From: Aurantimonas manganoxydans SI85-9A1
GTDB lineage: Bacteria; Pseudomonadota; Alphaproteobacteria; Rhizobiales; Rhizobiaceae
DNA length: 64,000 bases
Reading direction: 5' to 3'
Assembly: GCF_000153465.1 (NCBI RefSeq)
Contig: NZ_CH672387.1
Location: 1,186,657-1,250,656 of the forward strand
Shown here: in pieces, positions 35,204 through 43,388 of the stretch
Layout: each line of letters begins with the position of its first letter
Numbering within the stretch: position 1 is the stretch's first letter
Made by a program: the position numbers and the translations under genes
Notes under the pieces: model-generated
The model's input: only the letters and a program-made list of their open reading frames with translations
What the model was told of the DNA's origin: nothing
Database searches by the model: none

Positions 35204-36714
35204 CCGGCGGGCGGCGGGCTGGCGCGACGGGAGAGGGCGGCGGCGGCGAAGGCGCTGATGGCGGGGCGGACTGGACGGATACGGGCTCGGGCGCAGCGGC
35301 CGGGATTGACGGGAATGAGGCGTCGGCCGGCGATGGTGGCGCTGGCGCTGCGGGCGGGGGTGGAAGCGGTTCGGAGGTTGGAGCCGGGGGTGCAGCGGAC
35401 GACGCGGCGCTGCCGCTGCTGTCGGAGGCGGAATATCAGGCGGAAGGGGCCGAGTTGTCGGGCGAGTATCCGGGACCGGTGCTGGCGAGCGCTTCGCCGC
35501 ATTGGATACAGCTGGCGCGGCGTTCGCAATTGCCGCCGCCGGGCCATTGGCGGCAATGGCTGCTGATCGGCGGGCGCGGCTCGGGCAAGACCCGGGCCGG
35601 CGCCGAATGGGTGCGGGCGATGGCGGCGGGGGCGCCGCCGATCGCCGCGCGGCCGCATGGCCGTATCGCGCTGATCGCCGAAACCCTGGGGGATGCGCGC
35701 GAGGTGATGATCGCCGGCGAAAGCGGGATCGTGGCGGCCTCGGTGGAGGGGCGGCCGGTCTATGAGGTGAGCCGGCGACGGCTGGTGTTTCCGAACGGGG
35801 CGATCGCGCAGGTGTTCTCGTCGGAGGACCCTGACGCGCTGCGCGGCTACCAGTTCGATGCGGCCTGGGGCGACGAGTTCGCCAAATGGGTGCATGGCGA
35901 AGCGTGTTTCGACAATCTGCAGTTCGGTCTGCGCCTGGGGGTGCGGCCGCGGGCGCTGTTCACCACGACGCCGCGGCCGATCCCGCTGTTGAAACAGTTG
36001 ATGGCGGATGCCGGGACGGCATCGACGCATATGCGCACGGCGGAGAACGCGGCGAATCTGGCGCCGGGATTCCTGGCGGCGATGGAGGCCCGCTATGGCG
36101 GATCGCGGCTCGGCCGGCAGGAATTGGAAGGGCTGATGCTGGAGGCGCGCGAGGACGCGCTGTTCGACGTGGCGGCGATCGACGCGGCGCGGGTGCGCGT
36201 TGCGCCGGAGCTGCGGCGGGTGGTGGTGGCGGTGGATCCGCCGGCCACGGCAACGACGCGTTCGGACGCCTGCGGTATCATTGCGGCGGGCCATGCGGCC
36301 GACGGCACGATCTATGTGCTGGCCGATGCGAGCCGGCGCGGGGCCAAGCCGCATCAATGGGCGGGCGCCGCCGTGGCGCTGTTCGAGCGGCTGGAAGCGG
36401 ACCGGATCGTCGCCGAGGTGAACCAGGGCGGCGACATGGTGGAGGCGGTGATCCGCGCCTGTGCGCCGAGCGTGCCGTTCCGCGCCGTGCGGGCGTCGCG
36501 GGGCAAATGGCTGCGGGCCGAGCCGGTGGCGGCGCTCTACGAGCAGGGCCGGGTGCGCCATGCGGGGCGGTTTCCCGAACTGGAAGACGAGATGGCCGAT
36601 TTCGGCCCGGACGGCCTGAGCGGCGGGCGCTCGCCCGACCGGCTGGACGCGCTGGTCTGGGCGGTGACGGCGCTGACCGGGCCGGTGCGCGACCCGCGGG
36701 TGCGCGGGCTTTGA
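35200..36714 (+). CDS. GTA large terminase (g2)
   Basis: A 504-residue packaging ATPase/nuclease. Walker A is at residues 124-131 (GGRGSGKT) in 'WLLIGGRGSGKTRAGAEWVR', then 'RGYQFDAAWGDEFAKW' (Walker B region), and the RNase H-like nuclease domain with 'VVVAVDPPATA' and 'RLDALVWAVTAL'. The core matches GTA/HK97-type TerL. The first ~70 residues are Gly/Ala/Asp-rich low complexity and longer than usual for GTA terminases; the true start may be further in, but no ATG is available. Start overlaps g1 (ATGA). Confidence 0.93.
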   Translation: MTGGRRAGATGEGGGGEGADGGADWTDTGSGAAAGIDGNEASAGDGGAGAAGGGGSGSEVGAGGAADDAALPLLSEAEYQAEGAELSGEYPGPVLASASPHWIQLARRSQLPPPGHWRQWLLIGGRGSGKTRAGAEWVRAMAAGAPPIAARPHGRIALIAETLGDAREVMIAGESGIVAASVEGRPVYEVSRRRLVFPNGAIAQVFSSEDPDALRGYQFDAAWGDEFAKWVHGEACFDNLQFGLRLGVRPRALFTTTPRPIPLLKQLMADAGTASTHMRTAENAANLAPGFLAAMEARYGGSRLGRQELEGLMLEAREDALFDVAAIDAARVRVAPELRRVVVAVDPPATATTRSDACGIIAAGHAADGTIYVLADASRRGAKPHQWAGAAVALFERLEADRIVAEVNQGGDMVEAVIRACAPSVPFRAVRASRGKWLRAEPVAALYEQGRVRHAGRFPELEDEMADFGPDGLSGGRSPDRLDALVWAVTALTGPVRDPRVRGL

Positions 36715-36867
36715 GGCTTGAACGGCGTCGGTAGATGTCACCGGGAGGGAGGCAGTGTTGCTTTGACCGTTGCCTGTCCATACATTGTCAATACGGCTGC
36801 GAGCAGGCCTGATGGCCGTCGCCGACGCCGCACGACGTCTTTACCGAATGGGTCATGAGGACCGGGA

Positions 36868-37152
36868 ATGACTGCCTCGAAGAAAGAGAACAATCTCAAC
36901 GTTCGGATCAAGAGCGACGAACTGGCCTTGATCAAGCGCGCGGCGGAGGCGTGCGGCAAGAGCCTGTCGAGTTTCGTCATCGAGGCCGCGACGTCCAGTG
37001 CGCAGAAGGAACTCATGGACCAGCGGTTCCTGCATCTCGACGCGGCGCTCTTCGACTCGATCGCGGAGACGATTTCCCAGCCGGCGAAGGTACATCCGGA
37101 ACTGGCCTCCCTGCTTCGGAGCGGTAGCCAGTGGGCGACTTCCGAGCATTAG
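36868..37152 (+). CDS. DUF1778 (TacA-type) antitoxin
   Basis: A 94-residue ribbon-helix-helix protein of the DUF1778 family: 'NLNVRIKSDELALIKRAAEA' then 'SLSSFVIEAATSSAQK'. It is the antitoxin of a TacAT-type pair; its C-terminal tail would neutralise the toxin encoded next, with which it overlaps by 22 bases. A short palindrome attg-t-caat (36784-36792) upstream could be an operator. The pair is inserted between GTA terminase and portal genes, where other GTA clusters have nothing. Confidence 0.9.
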   Translation: MTASKKENNLNVRIKSDELALIKRAAEACGKSLSSFVIEAATSSAQKELMDQRFLHLDAALFDSIAETISQPAKVHPELASLLRSGSQWATSEH

Positions 37153-37652
37153 GGCTCTTCGCCCCAGAGCCACTGACCGACAGCCACGACTTTTCGGATT
37201 TTAGATGCGGAAAGCCGAGCCTGGACGAATGGCTGTCGGACATGGCGCTGCATAATCAGAGCGCGAACTACACGCGGACCTTTGTGGTGCGCGACGCGAA
37301 CATGCATGTGCGGGCCTATTACGCGCTGTGTGCGGGGATGATCCTGCGCAAGGATGTGCCGCGTTCGCAGCGGCCGCACGGCACACCGGTGGAGATTCCG
37401 ATCGCGCTTCTCGCCCGGCTGGCGGTGCATGAGGATCTCCACGGACACGGGATCGGGAAGGCGCTGCTGGCCAATGCGCTGCGCAATGCCGCTTCGGCGT
37501 CGCAGGCGGTGGCGTTTCGCGCGGTCGTGGTGGACGCGCTCGACGAAGAGGCCGCGCAATTCTACCGGAATCTGGGGTTTCAGCCGACCAAGATCAGTCC
37601 GTTGAAGCTGATCCTGCCCACGCAGGATATCCTGGCGTCGATGGCCGATTGA
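37131..37652 (+). CDS. GNAT family toxin (TacT/AtaT type)
   Basis: A 173-residue GNAT acetyltransferase of the TacT group, toxins that acetylate aminoacyl-tRNA. Signature parts are 'FRCGKPSLDEWLSDMALHNQ' with 'YTRTFVV', the acetyl-CoA loop in 'LARLAVHEDLHGHGIGKALL' and the end 'AQFYRNLGFQPTKISPLKLI'. The start lies within the antitoxin gene. A strong terminator follows at 37690-37710, so the module is set off from the portal gene. Confidence 0.92.
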   Translation: MGDFRALGLFAPEPLTDSHDFSDFRCGKPSLDEWLSDMALHNQSANYTRTFVVRDANMHVRAYYALCAGMILRKDVPRSQRPHGTPVEIPIALLARLAVHEDLHGHGIGKALLANALRNAASASQAVAFRAVVVDALDEEAAQFYRNLGFQPTKISPLKLILPTQDILASMAD

Positions 37653-37689
37653 AGGCGGGCGAAGCGTCGCCCCTATCCGAGTTCTGTGA

Positions 37690-37710
37690 CCCCGCTCCGG
37701 CGGGGTTTTT
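37690..37710 (+). terminator. Intrinsic terminator after the TA module
   Basis: Six-base stem ccccgc/gcgggg, loop tccg, then five T. It is 38 bases after the toxin stop and 50 bases before the portal gene. It would end TA transcription but also block GTA read-through unless overcome. Confidence 0.75.
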
Positions 37711-37760
37711 GTTGTCAGCATGACGCCTGGCGCGCCGTGATCGACGCTGCGGAGACCATC

Positions 37761-38966
37761 ATGAGCTTGAAGACGAGGATCGCCGACTGGCTCGGCGGCG
37801 GGAGTGGTGCGCGTGCGGCGGCTCCGGGGGAGCGCAAGGGCGTGGGGTCTGCCGGCGGGGCGCTGGTGTTTTCCGGCGGCGGCGATCCGGGCGGGTGGAG
37901 CGAGCGCGGCTATGAGGGGCTGGCGCGGGCGGGCTTCATGCAGAACCCGGTGGTCTATCGCTCGGTCCGGCTGATCGCCGAGACCGCGGCGGCGATCCCG
38001 ATGCTGCTCTACGAGGGCAGCCGGGAGATCACGGCGCATCCGATCCTCGACCTCCTGCGCCGGCCGAACCTGGCGAGCGACGGCCAGAGCCTGACCGAGA
38101 CCCTGTGCGGGCATCTGCTCCTGTCGGGCAACGCCTATCTGGAGGCGACCGGCATCGACGGCGAGATCCGGGCGCTGCATGCGCTGCGACCGGACCGGGT
38201 GCGGATCGTCGAGGGCAGCGACGGCTGGCCGGAGGCCTATGAATATCGCGCCGGCCACGCGGTGCGCCGGATCGCCGCCGAGGGGAATGGCGAGCGGCCG
38301 GCGACGCTCCTGCACGTGCGGCTGTTCCATCCGCTGGCCGAAACGGCGGGCTATTCGCCGCTGGCGGCAGCGCAGACGGCGCTCGATTTGCACAATGCGG
38401 CGTCGCGCTGGAACAAGGCGCTGCTCGACAATTCGGCCCGGCCGTCCGGGGCGTTGGTCTATCAGCCGGCCGATGGCGGCAATCTGGCGCCCGAGCAGTT
38501 CGACCGGCTGAAGGCCGAGCTCGAAAGCGGTTATGCCGGGGCGGCGCGGGCCGGGCGGCCGATGTTGCTGGAAGGCGGGCTCGACTGGAAGGCGATGGCG
38601 CTATCGCCCAAGGACATGGATTTCATCGAGGCGCGCAACGGCGCGGCGCGGGACATCGCGCTGGCCTTCGGCGTGCCGCCGATGCTGCTGGGGATCCCCG
38701 GCGACCTGACCTATGCGAATTACGCCGAGGCCAACCGCGCCTTCTTCCGCCTGACGGTGCTGCCGCTGGCGGGCCGCCTGGCCGGGGCGATCGGCGACTG
38801 GCTGGGCGGCCATTTCGGCGCGCCCGACCTGCGACTGGCGCAGGATCTCGATCGGGTCGAGGGGCTGAGCGCCGAACGCGAGGCGCTGTGGGCGCGGGTC
38901 GGGACGGCAGACTTCCTGTCGCGCTCGGAAAAGCGCGAGGCGGTGGGGTACGGCGCCGAGGGGTGA
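37761..38966 (+). CDS. GTA/HK97-family portal protein (g3)
   Basis: A 401-residue HK97-type portal that forms the dodecameric DNA gate at the capsid vertex. Recognisable stretches are 'NPVVYRSVRLIAETAAAIPM', 'LLSGNAYLEATGIDGEIRAL', 'HVRLFHPLAETAGYSPLAAA' and 'GVPPMLLGIPGDLTYANYAE'. ATG 37761 has GGAG nine bases upstream and gives the family start 'MSLKTRIADWLGG'. Normally follows the terminase directly; here the TA module intervenes. Confidence 0.94.
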   Translation: MSLKTRIADWLGGGSGARAAAPGERKGVGSAGGALVFSGGGDPGGWSERGYEGLARAGFMQNPVVYRSVRLIAETAAAIPMLLYEGSREITAHPILDLLRRPNLASDGQSLTETLCGHLLLSGNAYLEATGIDGEIRALHALRPDRVRIVEGSDGWPEAYEYRAGHAVRRIAAEGNGERPATLLHVRLFHPLAETAGYSPLAAAQTALDLHNAASRWNKALLDNSARPSGALVYQPADGGNLAPEQFDRLKAELESGYAGAARAGRPMLLEGGLDWKAMALSPKDMDFIEARNGAARDIALAFGVPPMLLGIPGDLTYANYAEANRAFFRLTVLPLAGRLAGAIGDWLGGHFGAPDLRLAQDLDRVEGLSAEREALWARVGTADFLSRSEKREAVGYGAEG

Positions 38967-38994
38967 GGCGTCCCGGCGCAATCGCGATGCTTGG

Positions 38995-39009
38995 TTAAGA
39001 CCTTGCTAA
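38995..39009 (+). promoter_or_regulatory. CtrA-like site inside the GTA cluster
   Basis: TTAA-N7-CTAA, one mismatch from the CtrA consensus, in the 144-base gap after the portal gene. CtrA controls GTA production in Rhodobacter, so the site is notable, but a single near-match can occur by chance. Confidence 0.35.
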
Positions 39010-39110
39010 CCACCGGGCGAGGTAAGCCCGTGGAAACCATGCGGCCATCCTTCTCGTGCCTGTCTGTAGCTGCAGTGTCGCGGCTTCGATGAATGCGAGA
39101 GGAGCCCGCC

Positions 39111-39212
39111 GTGAAAGACGACGATGGCGCCATTGGCTGCGCCAGGGCCGGGCTGATCCTGCTGCTCGTGTGCCTGCTGTTCTGGGGCGCCGTGTTGTGG
39201 TGGATCGCCTGA
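39111..39212 (+). CDS. Very small membrane protein (33 residues) in GTA cluster
   Basis: GTG start at 39111 with AGAGGAG seven bases upstream. The 33-residue product is a short acidic head ('KDDDGAIGCARAG') followed by one membrane helix ('LILLLVCLLFWGAVLWWIA') to the C-terminus. Position between portal and protease is that of g3.5 in the Rhodobacter cluster, but similarity to it cannot be claimed. Confidence 0.5.
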   Translation: MKDDDGAIGCARAGLILLLVCLLFWGAVLWWIA

Positions 39213-39410
39213 TCGCGCCCGACTGCTGACGGGGCGTGCGCGGTTTTCCCGCGCGGGCCGCCAGCCGGATGGGCGCTGCCGCTGCGGGGGAAGCCGGCTA
39301 CCGGCGGCTCGGGAAGCGCCCGAGGCGTCTTCTGCAATCGACAGACATGACATGTGCCGGGGTCCGTGAGAGCGGGCCGGCCGGCGCGCGACCGTTTCAT
39401 GGAGGTGCCG

Positions 39411-39752
39411 ATGAACGTCGAACCCGTGTCCGTTCTGGCGCTCTGGGCGTCGAAAATTCTCGGCGCGGTGGCCGGGTCGGCCATCTCGGTCGCCTATCTG
39501 CTGCCGAAGGGCCGGCGCGAGGCGGCGTCGCGCTTCCTGATCGGCATGGTGACCGGCGTGGTGTTCGGTCCGCCGGCCGGGCTGATGCTGGCCGAGCATC
39601 TCGACCTCGGCCAGACGCTGAGCGCCCTGGAGCTGGCGCTGATGGGGTCGGCCTCGGCGAGCCTGTTCGCCTGGTGGGCGCTGGGCGTGCTGTCGCGCTT
39701 TGCAGACGGGCTGTTCCGCGGCGGCGAGAACCGGCCGTGGAGGAAGCGATGA
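39411..39752 (+). CDS. DUF6107 family GTA-associated membrane protein
   Basis: A 113-residue protein with two hydrophobic regions ('ASKILGAVAGSAISVAYLLP' and 'ALMGSASASLFAWWALGVLS') separated by 'GMVTGVVFGPPAGLMLAEHL'. Matches DUF6107, found beside protease genes in rhizobial GTA clusters. ATG 39411 has GGAGG six bases upstream. Its stop overlaps the protease start (ATGA). Function unknown. Confidence 0.75.
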   Translation: MNVEPVSVLALWASKILGAVAGSAISVAYLLPKGRREAASRFLIGMVTGVVFGPPAGLMLAEHLDLGQTLSALELALMGSASASLFAWWALGVLSRFADGLFRGGENRPWRKR

Positions 39753-40264
39753 CCGGCGGGCTGCGCGCCCGCACGGGGCCCGGCGTGACCGACGACGGGT
39801 CGATCCGCGGCTATGCGGCGATCTTCGGCGAGACCGATCTCGCCGGCGACATCATCGAGCCGGGCGCCTTTGCCGCCTCGGTCCTGCGCCGGGGCATGGC
39901 CGGTATCCGTATGCTCTGGCAGCACGATCCCGGCCGGCCCGTGGGACGCTGGCACCATGTGCGCGAGGATCGCACCGGCCTCTATGTCGAGGGCGCCCTG
40001 GCGTTGGCGACGGCGGCCGGGCGCGAGGCGGCCGGGCTGATCGCTGCGGGGGCGCTGGACGGCCTGTCCATCGGCTTTCGCACCAGACTGGCGCGCCGCG
40101 GCGTCGGCACGGCCCGGCGGCGGCTGGTGACCATCGATCTGTGGGAGGTCTCGTTGGTGACCTTCCCGATGCAGGAGCGGGCACGCCTGTTGGCCGGCGT
40201 GGCCAGCACGGCGGGTCATGCCGCCCCGCGGCGCGCCCGGGCCGCGACCGGCTTTGCGGCCTGA
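39749..40264 (+). CDS. HK97-family prohead protease (g4)
   Basis: A 171-residue serine protease that matures the GTA capsid. Family motifs: 'GYAAIFGETDLAGDIIEPGA' with 'FAASV', 'IRMLWQHDPGRPVGRW' containing the catalytic His, and 'DGLSIGFRT' containing the Ser, then 'LWEVSLVTFPMQERA'. Start overlaps the upstream gene by four bases. Directly precedes its substrate, the capsid gene. Confidence 0.93.
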   Translation: MTGGLRARTGPGVTDDGSIRGYAAIFGETDLAGDIIEPGAFAASVLRRGMAGIRMLWQHDPGRPVGRWHHVREDRTGLYVEGALALATAAGREAAGLIAAGALDGLSIGFRTRLARRGVGTARRRLVTIDLWEVSLVTFPMQERARLLAGVASTAGHAAPRRARAATGFAA

Positions 40265-40300
40265 CATCTGAACTCTTCTGAAGCGAAACGGAGAATCCGC

Positions 40301-41548
40301 ATGAGCGACCATTCCCATCCGTCCCTCGAGACCAAGGCGCATGCGCCGGAGGCCGGAGCGGCCTTTCACGAATTCATGCAGGCCTTCGAGAGCTTTCGTG
40401 AGGCCAATGACGAGCGCCTGGGCGAGATCGAGAAGCGCATGAGCGCCGACGTCCTGACCGAGGAAAAGGTCGACCGGATTTCCAAGAGCCTCGACGAACA
40501 GGAGCGGCGTGTCGAGCGGCTGATCCTGAAGGAGGCGCGGCCGGCGCTGGGCGGCGAGCGCCGGCCGGCGGCCGGGCCGAGCGAGCATCGCAGCGCCTTC
40601 GAGCGTTATGTGCGCGGCGGCGACGAGCAGGGGCTGCGACGGCTCGAGGAAAAGGCGATGTCGAGCCTGACCGGCGCCGATGGCGGCTTCCTGGTGCCGG
40701 ACGAGACCGAGACCGAGATCGGCCGGCGGCTGGCGGCGATCTCGCCGATCCGCGCCATCGCGACGGTGCGCATGGTGTCGGCGGCCGTCCTGAAGAAGCC
40801 CTTCGCGATCGACGGCGCGCAGACCGGCTGGGTGGGCGAGGCCGATGCCCGGCCGCAGACCACCGCACCGCAGCTCGCCGAACTCGCCTTTCCGACCATG
40901 GAACTCTACGCCATGCCGGCGGCGACCAACGCGCTGCTCGACGATGCGGCGGTGGATATCGATCGCTGGATCGGCGACGAGGTCGAACAGGCCTTCGCGG
41001 CGCAGGAGGGCGCGGCCTTCGTCAATGGCGATGGCGTGGCCAAGCCGAAGGGCTTCATGACCTATCCGACGGTGGACGAGGGCGCCTGGGCCTGGGGATC
41101 GGTGGGCACGGTGGCGACCGGCGCCGACGGCGGCTTTGCGCCGGGCGAGGCGGCCGACAGCCTGCTCGACCTCGTCTATGCGCTGAAGGCCGGCTACCGG
41201 CAGAACGCCAGCTTCGTGATGAACCGCCGCACCCAGGCGAGCGTGCGCAAGCTGAAGGATGGCGACGGCAATTATCTGTGGCAGCCGCCGGCCAGCGCCG
41301 GGGCGCGGGCGACGCTGATGGGCTTTCCGACGGTCGAGGCCGAGGACATGCCGGATATCGCCACGGACGCGAAGGCGATCGCCTTCGGCGATTTCGGCCG
41401 CTTCTACCTGGTCGTCGACCGGCAGGGCGTGCGGGTCCTGCGCGATCCCTATTCGGCCAAACCCTACGTCCTCTTCTACACGACCAAGCGGGTCGGCGGC
41501 GGCATCCAGGACTTCGACGCCGCCAAGTTCCTCGACTTCGCCGCCTGA
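40301..41548 (+). CDS. HK97-family major capsid protein (g5)
   Basis: A 415-residue capsid protein. The N-terminal ~110 residues form a charged, coiled-coil delta/scaffold domain ('FREANDERLGEIEKRMSAD') expected to be removed by the protease; the mature HK97 fold starts around 'KAMSSLTGADGGFLVPDETE'. Other family stretches are 'AFAAQEGAAFVNGDGVAKPK', 'FVMNRRTQASVRKLKDGDGN' and 'FGDFGRFYLVVDRQGVRVLR'. Ribosome site CGGAG precedes the ATG. A strong hairpin follows the gene. Confidence 0.95.
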   Translation: MSDHSHPSLETKAHAPEAGAAFHEFMQAFESFREANDERLGEIEKRMSADVLTEEKVDRISKSLDEQERRVERLILKEARPALGGERRPAAGPSEHRSAFERYVRGGDEQGLRRLEEKAMSSLTGADGGFLVPDETETEIGRRLAAISPIRAIATVRMVSAAVLKKPFAIDGAQTGWVGEADARPQTTAPQLAELAFPTMELYAMPAATNALLDDAAVDIDRWIGDEVEQAFAAQEGAAFVNGDGVAKPKGFMTYPTVDEGAWAWGSVGTVATGADGGFAPGEAADSLLDLVYALKAGYRQNASFVMNRRTQASVRKLKDGDGNYLWQPPASAGARATLMGFPTVEAEDMPDIATDAKAIAFGDFGRFYLVVDRQGVRVLRDPYSAKPYVLFYTTKRVGGGIQDFDAAKFLDFAA

Positions 41549-41575
41549 CGGGCGGGCTGAAGGGCGAGACGAATG

Positions 41576-41606
41576 ACGGCCGGGCAGACGCCCGGCCGTT
41601 TGCTTT
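41576..41606 (+). terminator. Hairpin after the capsid gene
   Basis: Perfect ten-base stem (acggccgggc/gcccggccgt) with loop agac, followed by TTGCTTTGG. It stands 27 bases after the capsid stop and would partially end transcription, which fits the much higher need for capsid than for connector proteins. Confidence 0.55.
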
Positions 41607-41619
41607 GGCGGAGGGACGG

Positions 41620-42183
41620 ATGACGATCATCGATCTGGGGCTCGGCGGGGCCGAGGAGCCGGCAAGCGTGGCCGAGGCAAAAGCCTGGGCGCGGATCGAC
41701 CGAAACGACGAGGACGAGCTGATCGCTGCGCTGATCCGCGCGGCGCGCGAGACGATCGAGGCGATGGCCGGGCTGGTCCTGGTGCAGCGGGCATTCCGGC
41801 TGGCGCTCGATCCGGTGCCGGCCGACGGCTGGGTGGAGATCGCGCGCCGGCCGCTGGGGGCGATCACTGGCGTGACCGCCTACGCGTCGGGCGGGGTGCC
41901 CGTCATGTTCGACGCGGGCGAGGCGATCGTCGAGCGGGCGCTGGGGGTGGAGGCGATCCGGGTGTCGCCGGGCGTGCGGGCGGCAGCGGTGAACGGCGTC
42001 GAAGTGGAGTTCGAGGCGGGGTTTGCGGCTGGTGCGGTGCCGGAGAACCTGCGGACCGCGCTGCTGGTGATCGCGGCGGCGTCCTACGAGATGCGGGCGG
42101 CGGTCGATCCCGGGCAACAGCCGGCGGTGATGCCGGAGCTCGCGCGGTCGCTGATCGCGCCCTATCGGCGGGTGCGGATCTGA
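41620..42183 (+). CDS. GTA head-tail connector protein (g6)
   Basis: A 187-residue gp6-like connector. 'SVAEAKAWARIDRNDEDELI' and 'IRAARETIEAMAGLVLVQRA' form the helical N-terminus typical of the phage connector family; a beta-rich middle follows, then 'NLRTALLVIAAASYEMRAAV' and 'ARSLIAPYRRVRI' at the C-terminus. Its stop overlaps the next start by one base (TGATG). Confidence 0.9.
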   Translation: MTIIDLGLGGAEEPASVAEAKAWARIDRNDEDELIAALIRAARETIEAMAGLVLVQRAFRLALDPVPADGWVEIARRPLGAITGVTAYASGGVPVMFDAGEAIVERALGVEAIRVSPGVRAAAVNGVEVEFEAGFAAGAVPENLRTALLVIAAASYEMRAAVDPGQQPAVMPELARSLIAPYRRVRI

Positions 42184-42515
42184 TGGCGCCGCTGTTCCTC
42201 GATCCGGGGCTGCTGCGCAAGCGCGCGGTGCTGCTGGCGCCCGAAGCGGAGCCGGACGGCGCCGGCGGCGCGGCGACGAACTGGACGGAGCTTCGGGAGC
42301 TGTCGGTGCATGTGGAGCCGGTGTCCGTGGCGGCACGCGAGCGGTTCGACCGTCACGAGGCGACGATCACGCATCGGGTGATCTGCCGTTCGAGCGAGGA
42401 GGTGATGCGCGGGCGGGCCTTCGGCGTCGGGACGCGGCGTCTCGTCATCGCCTCGGTGCACGACCCGGACGAGACGGGGCGCTTTCTGGTGTGCCGGTGC
42501 GAGGAGGAGGCCTGA
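42183..42515 (+). CDS. GTA head-tail adaptor protein (g7)
   Basis: A 110-residue adaptor ('head closure') protein. 'WTELRELSVHVEPVSVAARE' and 'HEATITHRVICRSSEEVMRG' are typical of the head-tail adaptor family, ending in 'LVIASVHDPDETGRFLVCRC'. Coupled to g6 by a TGATG junction. Confidence 0.9.
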   Translation: MAPLFLDPGLLRKRAVLLAPEAEPDGAGGAATNWTELRELSVHVEPVSVAARERFDRHEATITHRVICRSSEEVMRGRAFGVGTRRLVIASVHDPDETGRFLVCRCEEEA

Positions 42516-42733
42516 TGCGCATTTCGGCGGAGATCAGGCGGCTGCGCAGCCGCCTGCCGCTCGAACGGCTGGTGCGCGCGGTTCGCCAGCCCGGGCGCCC
42601 GCGCTCGACCGTGCCGGCGGGGAGCTGGCCGTCGACCTCGAACATGCCGCGGCATTTCGGCACGCTGGACGATGGCGATGCGGGCCCTGGCGGCGATCCG
42701 CGTGATGCGCAGGGTTCGCCGGCGACGGTCTGA
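42515..42733 (+). CDS. Small hypothetical ORF between g7 and g8
   Basis: A 72-residue frame starting by a TGATG junction with g7. It is Arg/Pro/Gly-rich without clear fold or family ('MRISAEIRRLRSRLPLERLV' at the start). The coupled start is the only support. A tail-completion or minor protein might be expected here, but I cannot identify it; it may be a remnant or not expressed. Confidence 0.3.
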   Translation: MRISAEIRRLRSRLPLERLVRAVRQPGRPRSTVPAGSWPSTSNMPRHFGTLDDGDAGPGGDPRDAQGSPATV

Positions 42734-42852
42734 ACTTGCGGGCCGGCGCGATCACTAGTGCGCGACGAGGAATAAGAGGTTGCAGTTCGTCTGGCGGACG
42801 CACGGGCACGCCATATATCATCTTGTAGACATCCGTGAGCGAGGAGGATGAC

Positions 42853-43263
42853 ATGGCGCATCCCAGTGCCGAACTCCAGACGACGATCTTCGAGACGCTG
42901 ACCGCAGACCCATCGCTGACATCGCTGTTGGGCGGGCCGAAAGTGTTCGACCGGAGACCGGAACATGCAAGCTTTCCCTATCTGACGCTTGGCCGCACGG
43001 CGGTGGTGGACTGGTCGACCGGGACCGAAGACGGCTCCGAACACATCCTGACCCTGCATGTCTGGGCGAAGGGTGGCGGCAAGGCCGAGACCTACGAGAT
43101 CATGGACAAGGTGGCCGGCCGGCTGAACGACGCGCATCTGCCGCTGGAGGGCCATCACCTGGTCAATCTGCAACTGCAGTTCGCCGAGGCACGGCAGGAA
43201 CCGGACTCGGCCACCTATCACGGCATATTGCGGTTCCGGGCGGTGACCGAACCGCTGGCCTGA
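42853..43263 (+). CDS. DUF3168 tail terminator protein (g8)
   Basis: A 136-residue DUF3168 protein, the GTA tail-terminator type. 'ELQTTIFETLTADPSLTSLL' opens the domain, then 'FDRRPEHASFPYLTLGRTAV', 'HILTLHVWAKGGGKAETYEI' and 'ATYHGILRFRAVTE'. ATG 42853 is chosen because GAGGAGGA lies just upstream; the frame also has a GTG at 42835. Confidence 0.9.
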   Translation: MAHPSAELQTTIFETLTADPSLTSLLGGPKVFDRRPEHASFPYLTLGRTAVVDWSTGTEDGSEHILTLHVWAKGGGKAETYEIMDKVAGRLNDAHLPLEGHHLVNLQLQFAEARQEPDSATYHGILRFRAVTEPLA

Positions 43264-43318
43264 CGGCCAGCCGGCGCGGGGCACGGGGTCCCGCAGCCAC
43301 TCAAGCGACATCGACACG

Positions 43319-43343
43319 GGCGGTCTTTCGGGGCCGCCTTTTT
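43319..43343 (+). terminator. Terminator-like hairpin before the major tail gene
   Basis: Stem ggcgg/ccgcc with a ten-base loop, then five T and CTTTGG, in the gap between g8 and g9. Similar in layout to the hairpins at 34644 and 41576. Confidence 0.55.
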
Positions 43344-43388
43344 CTTTGGCCGGAGCCGACCGGCACCGGGGCGGAAAGGACGACGCGA

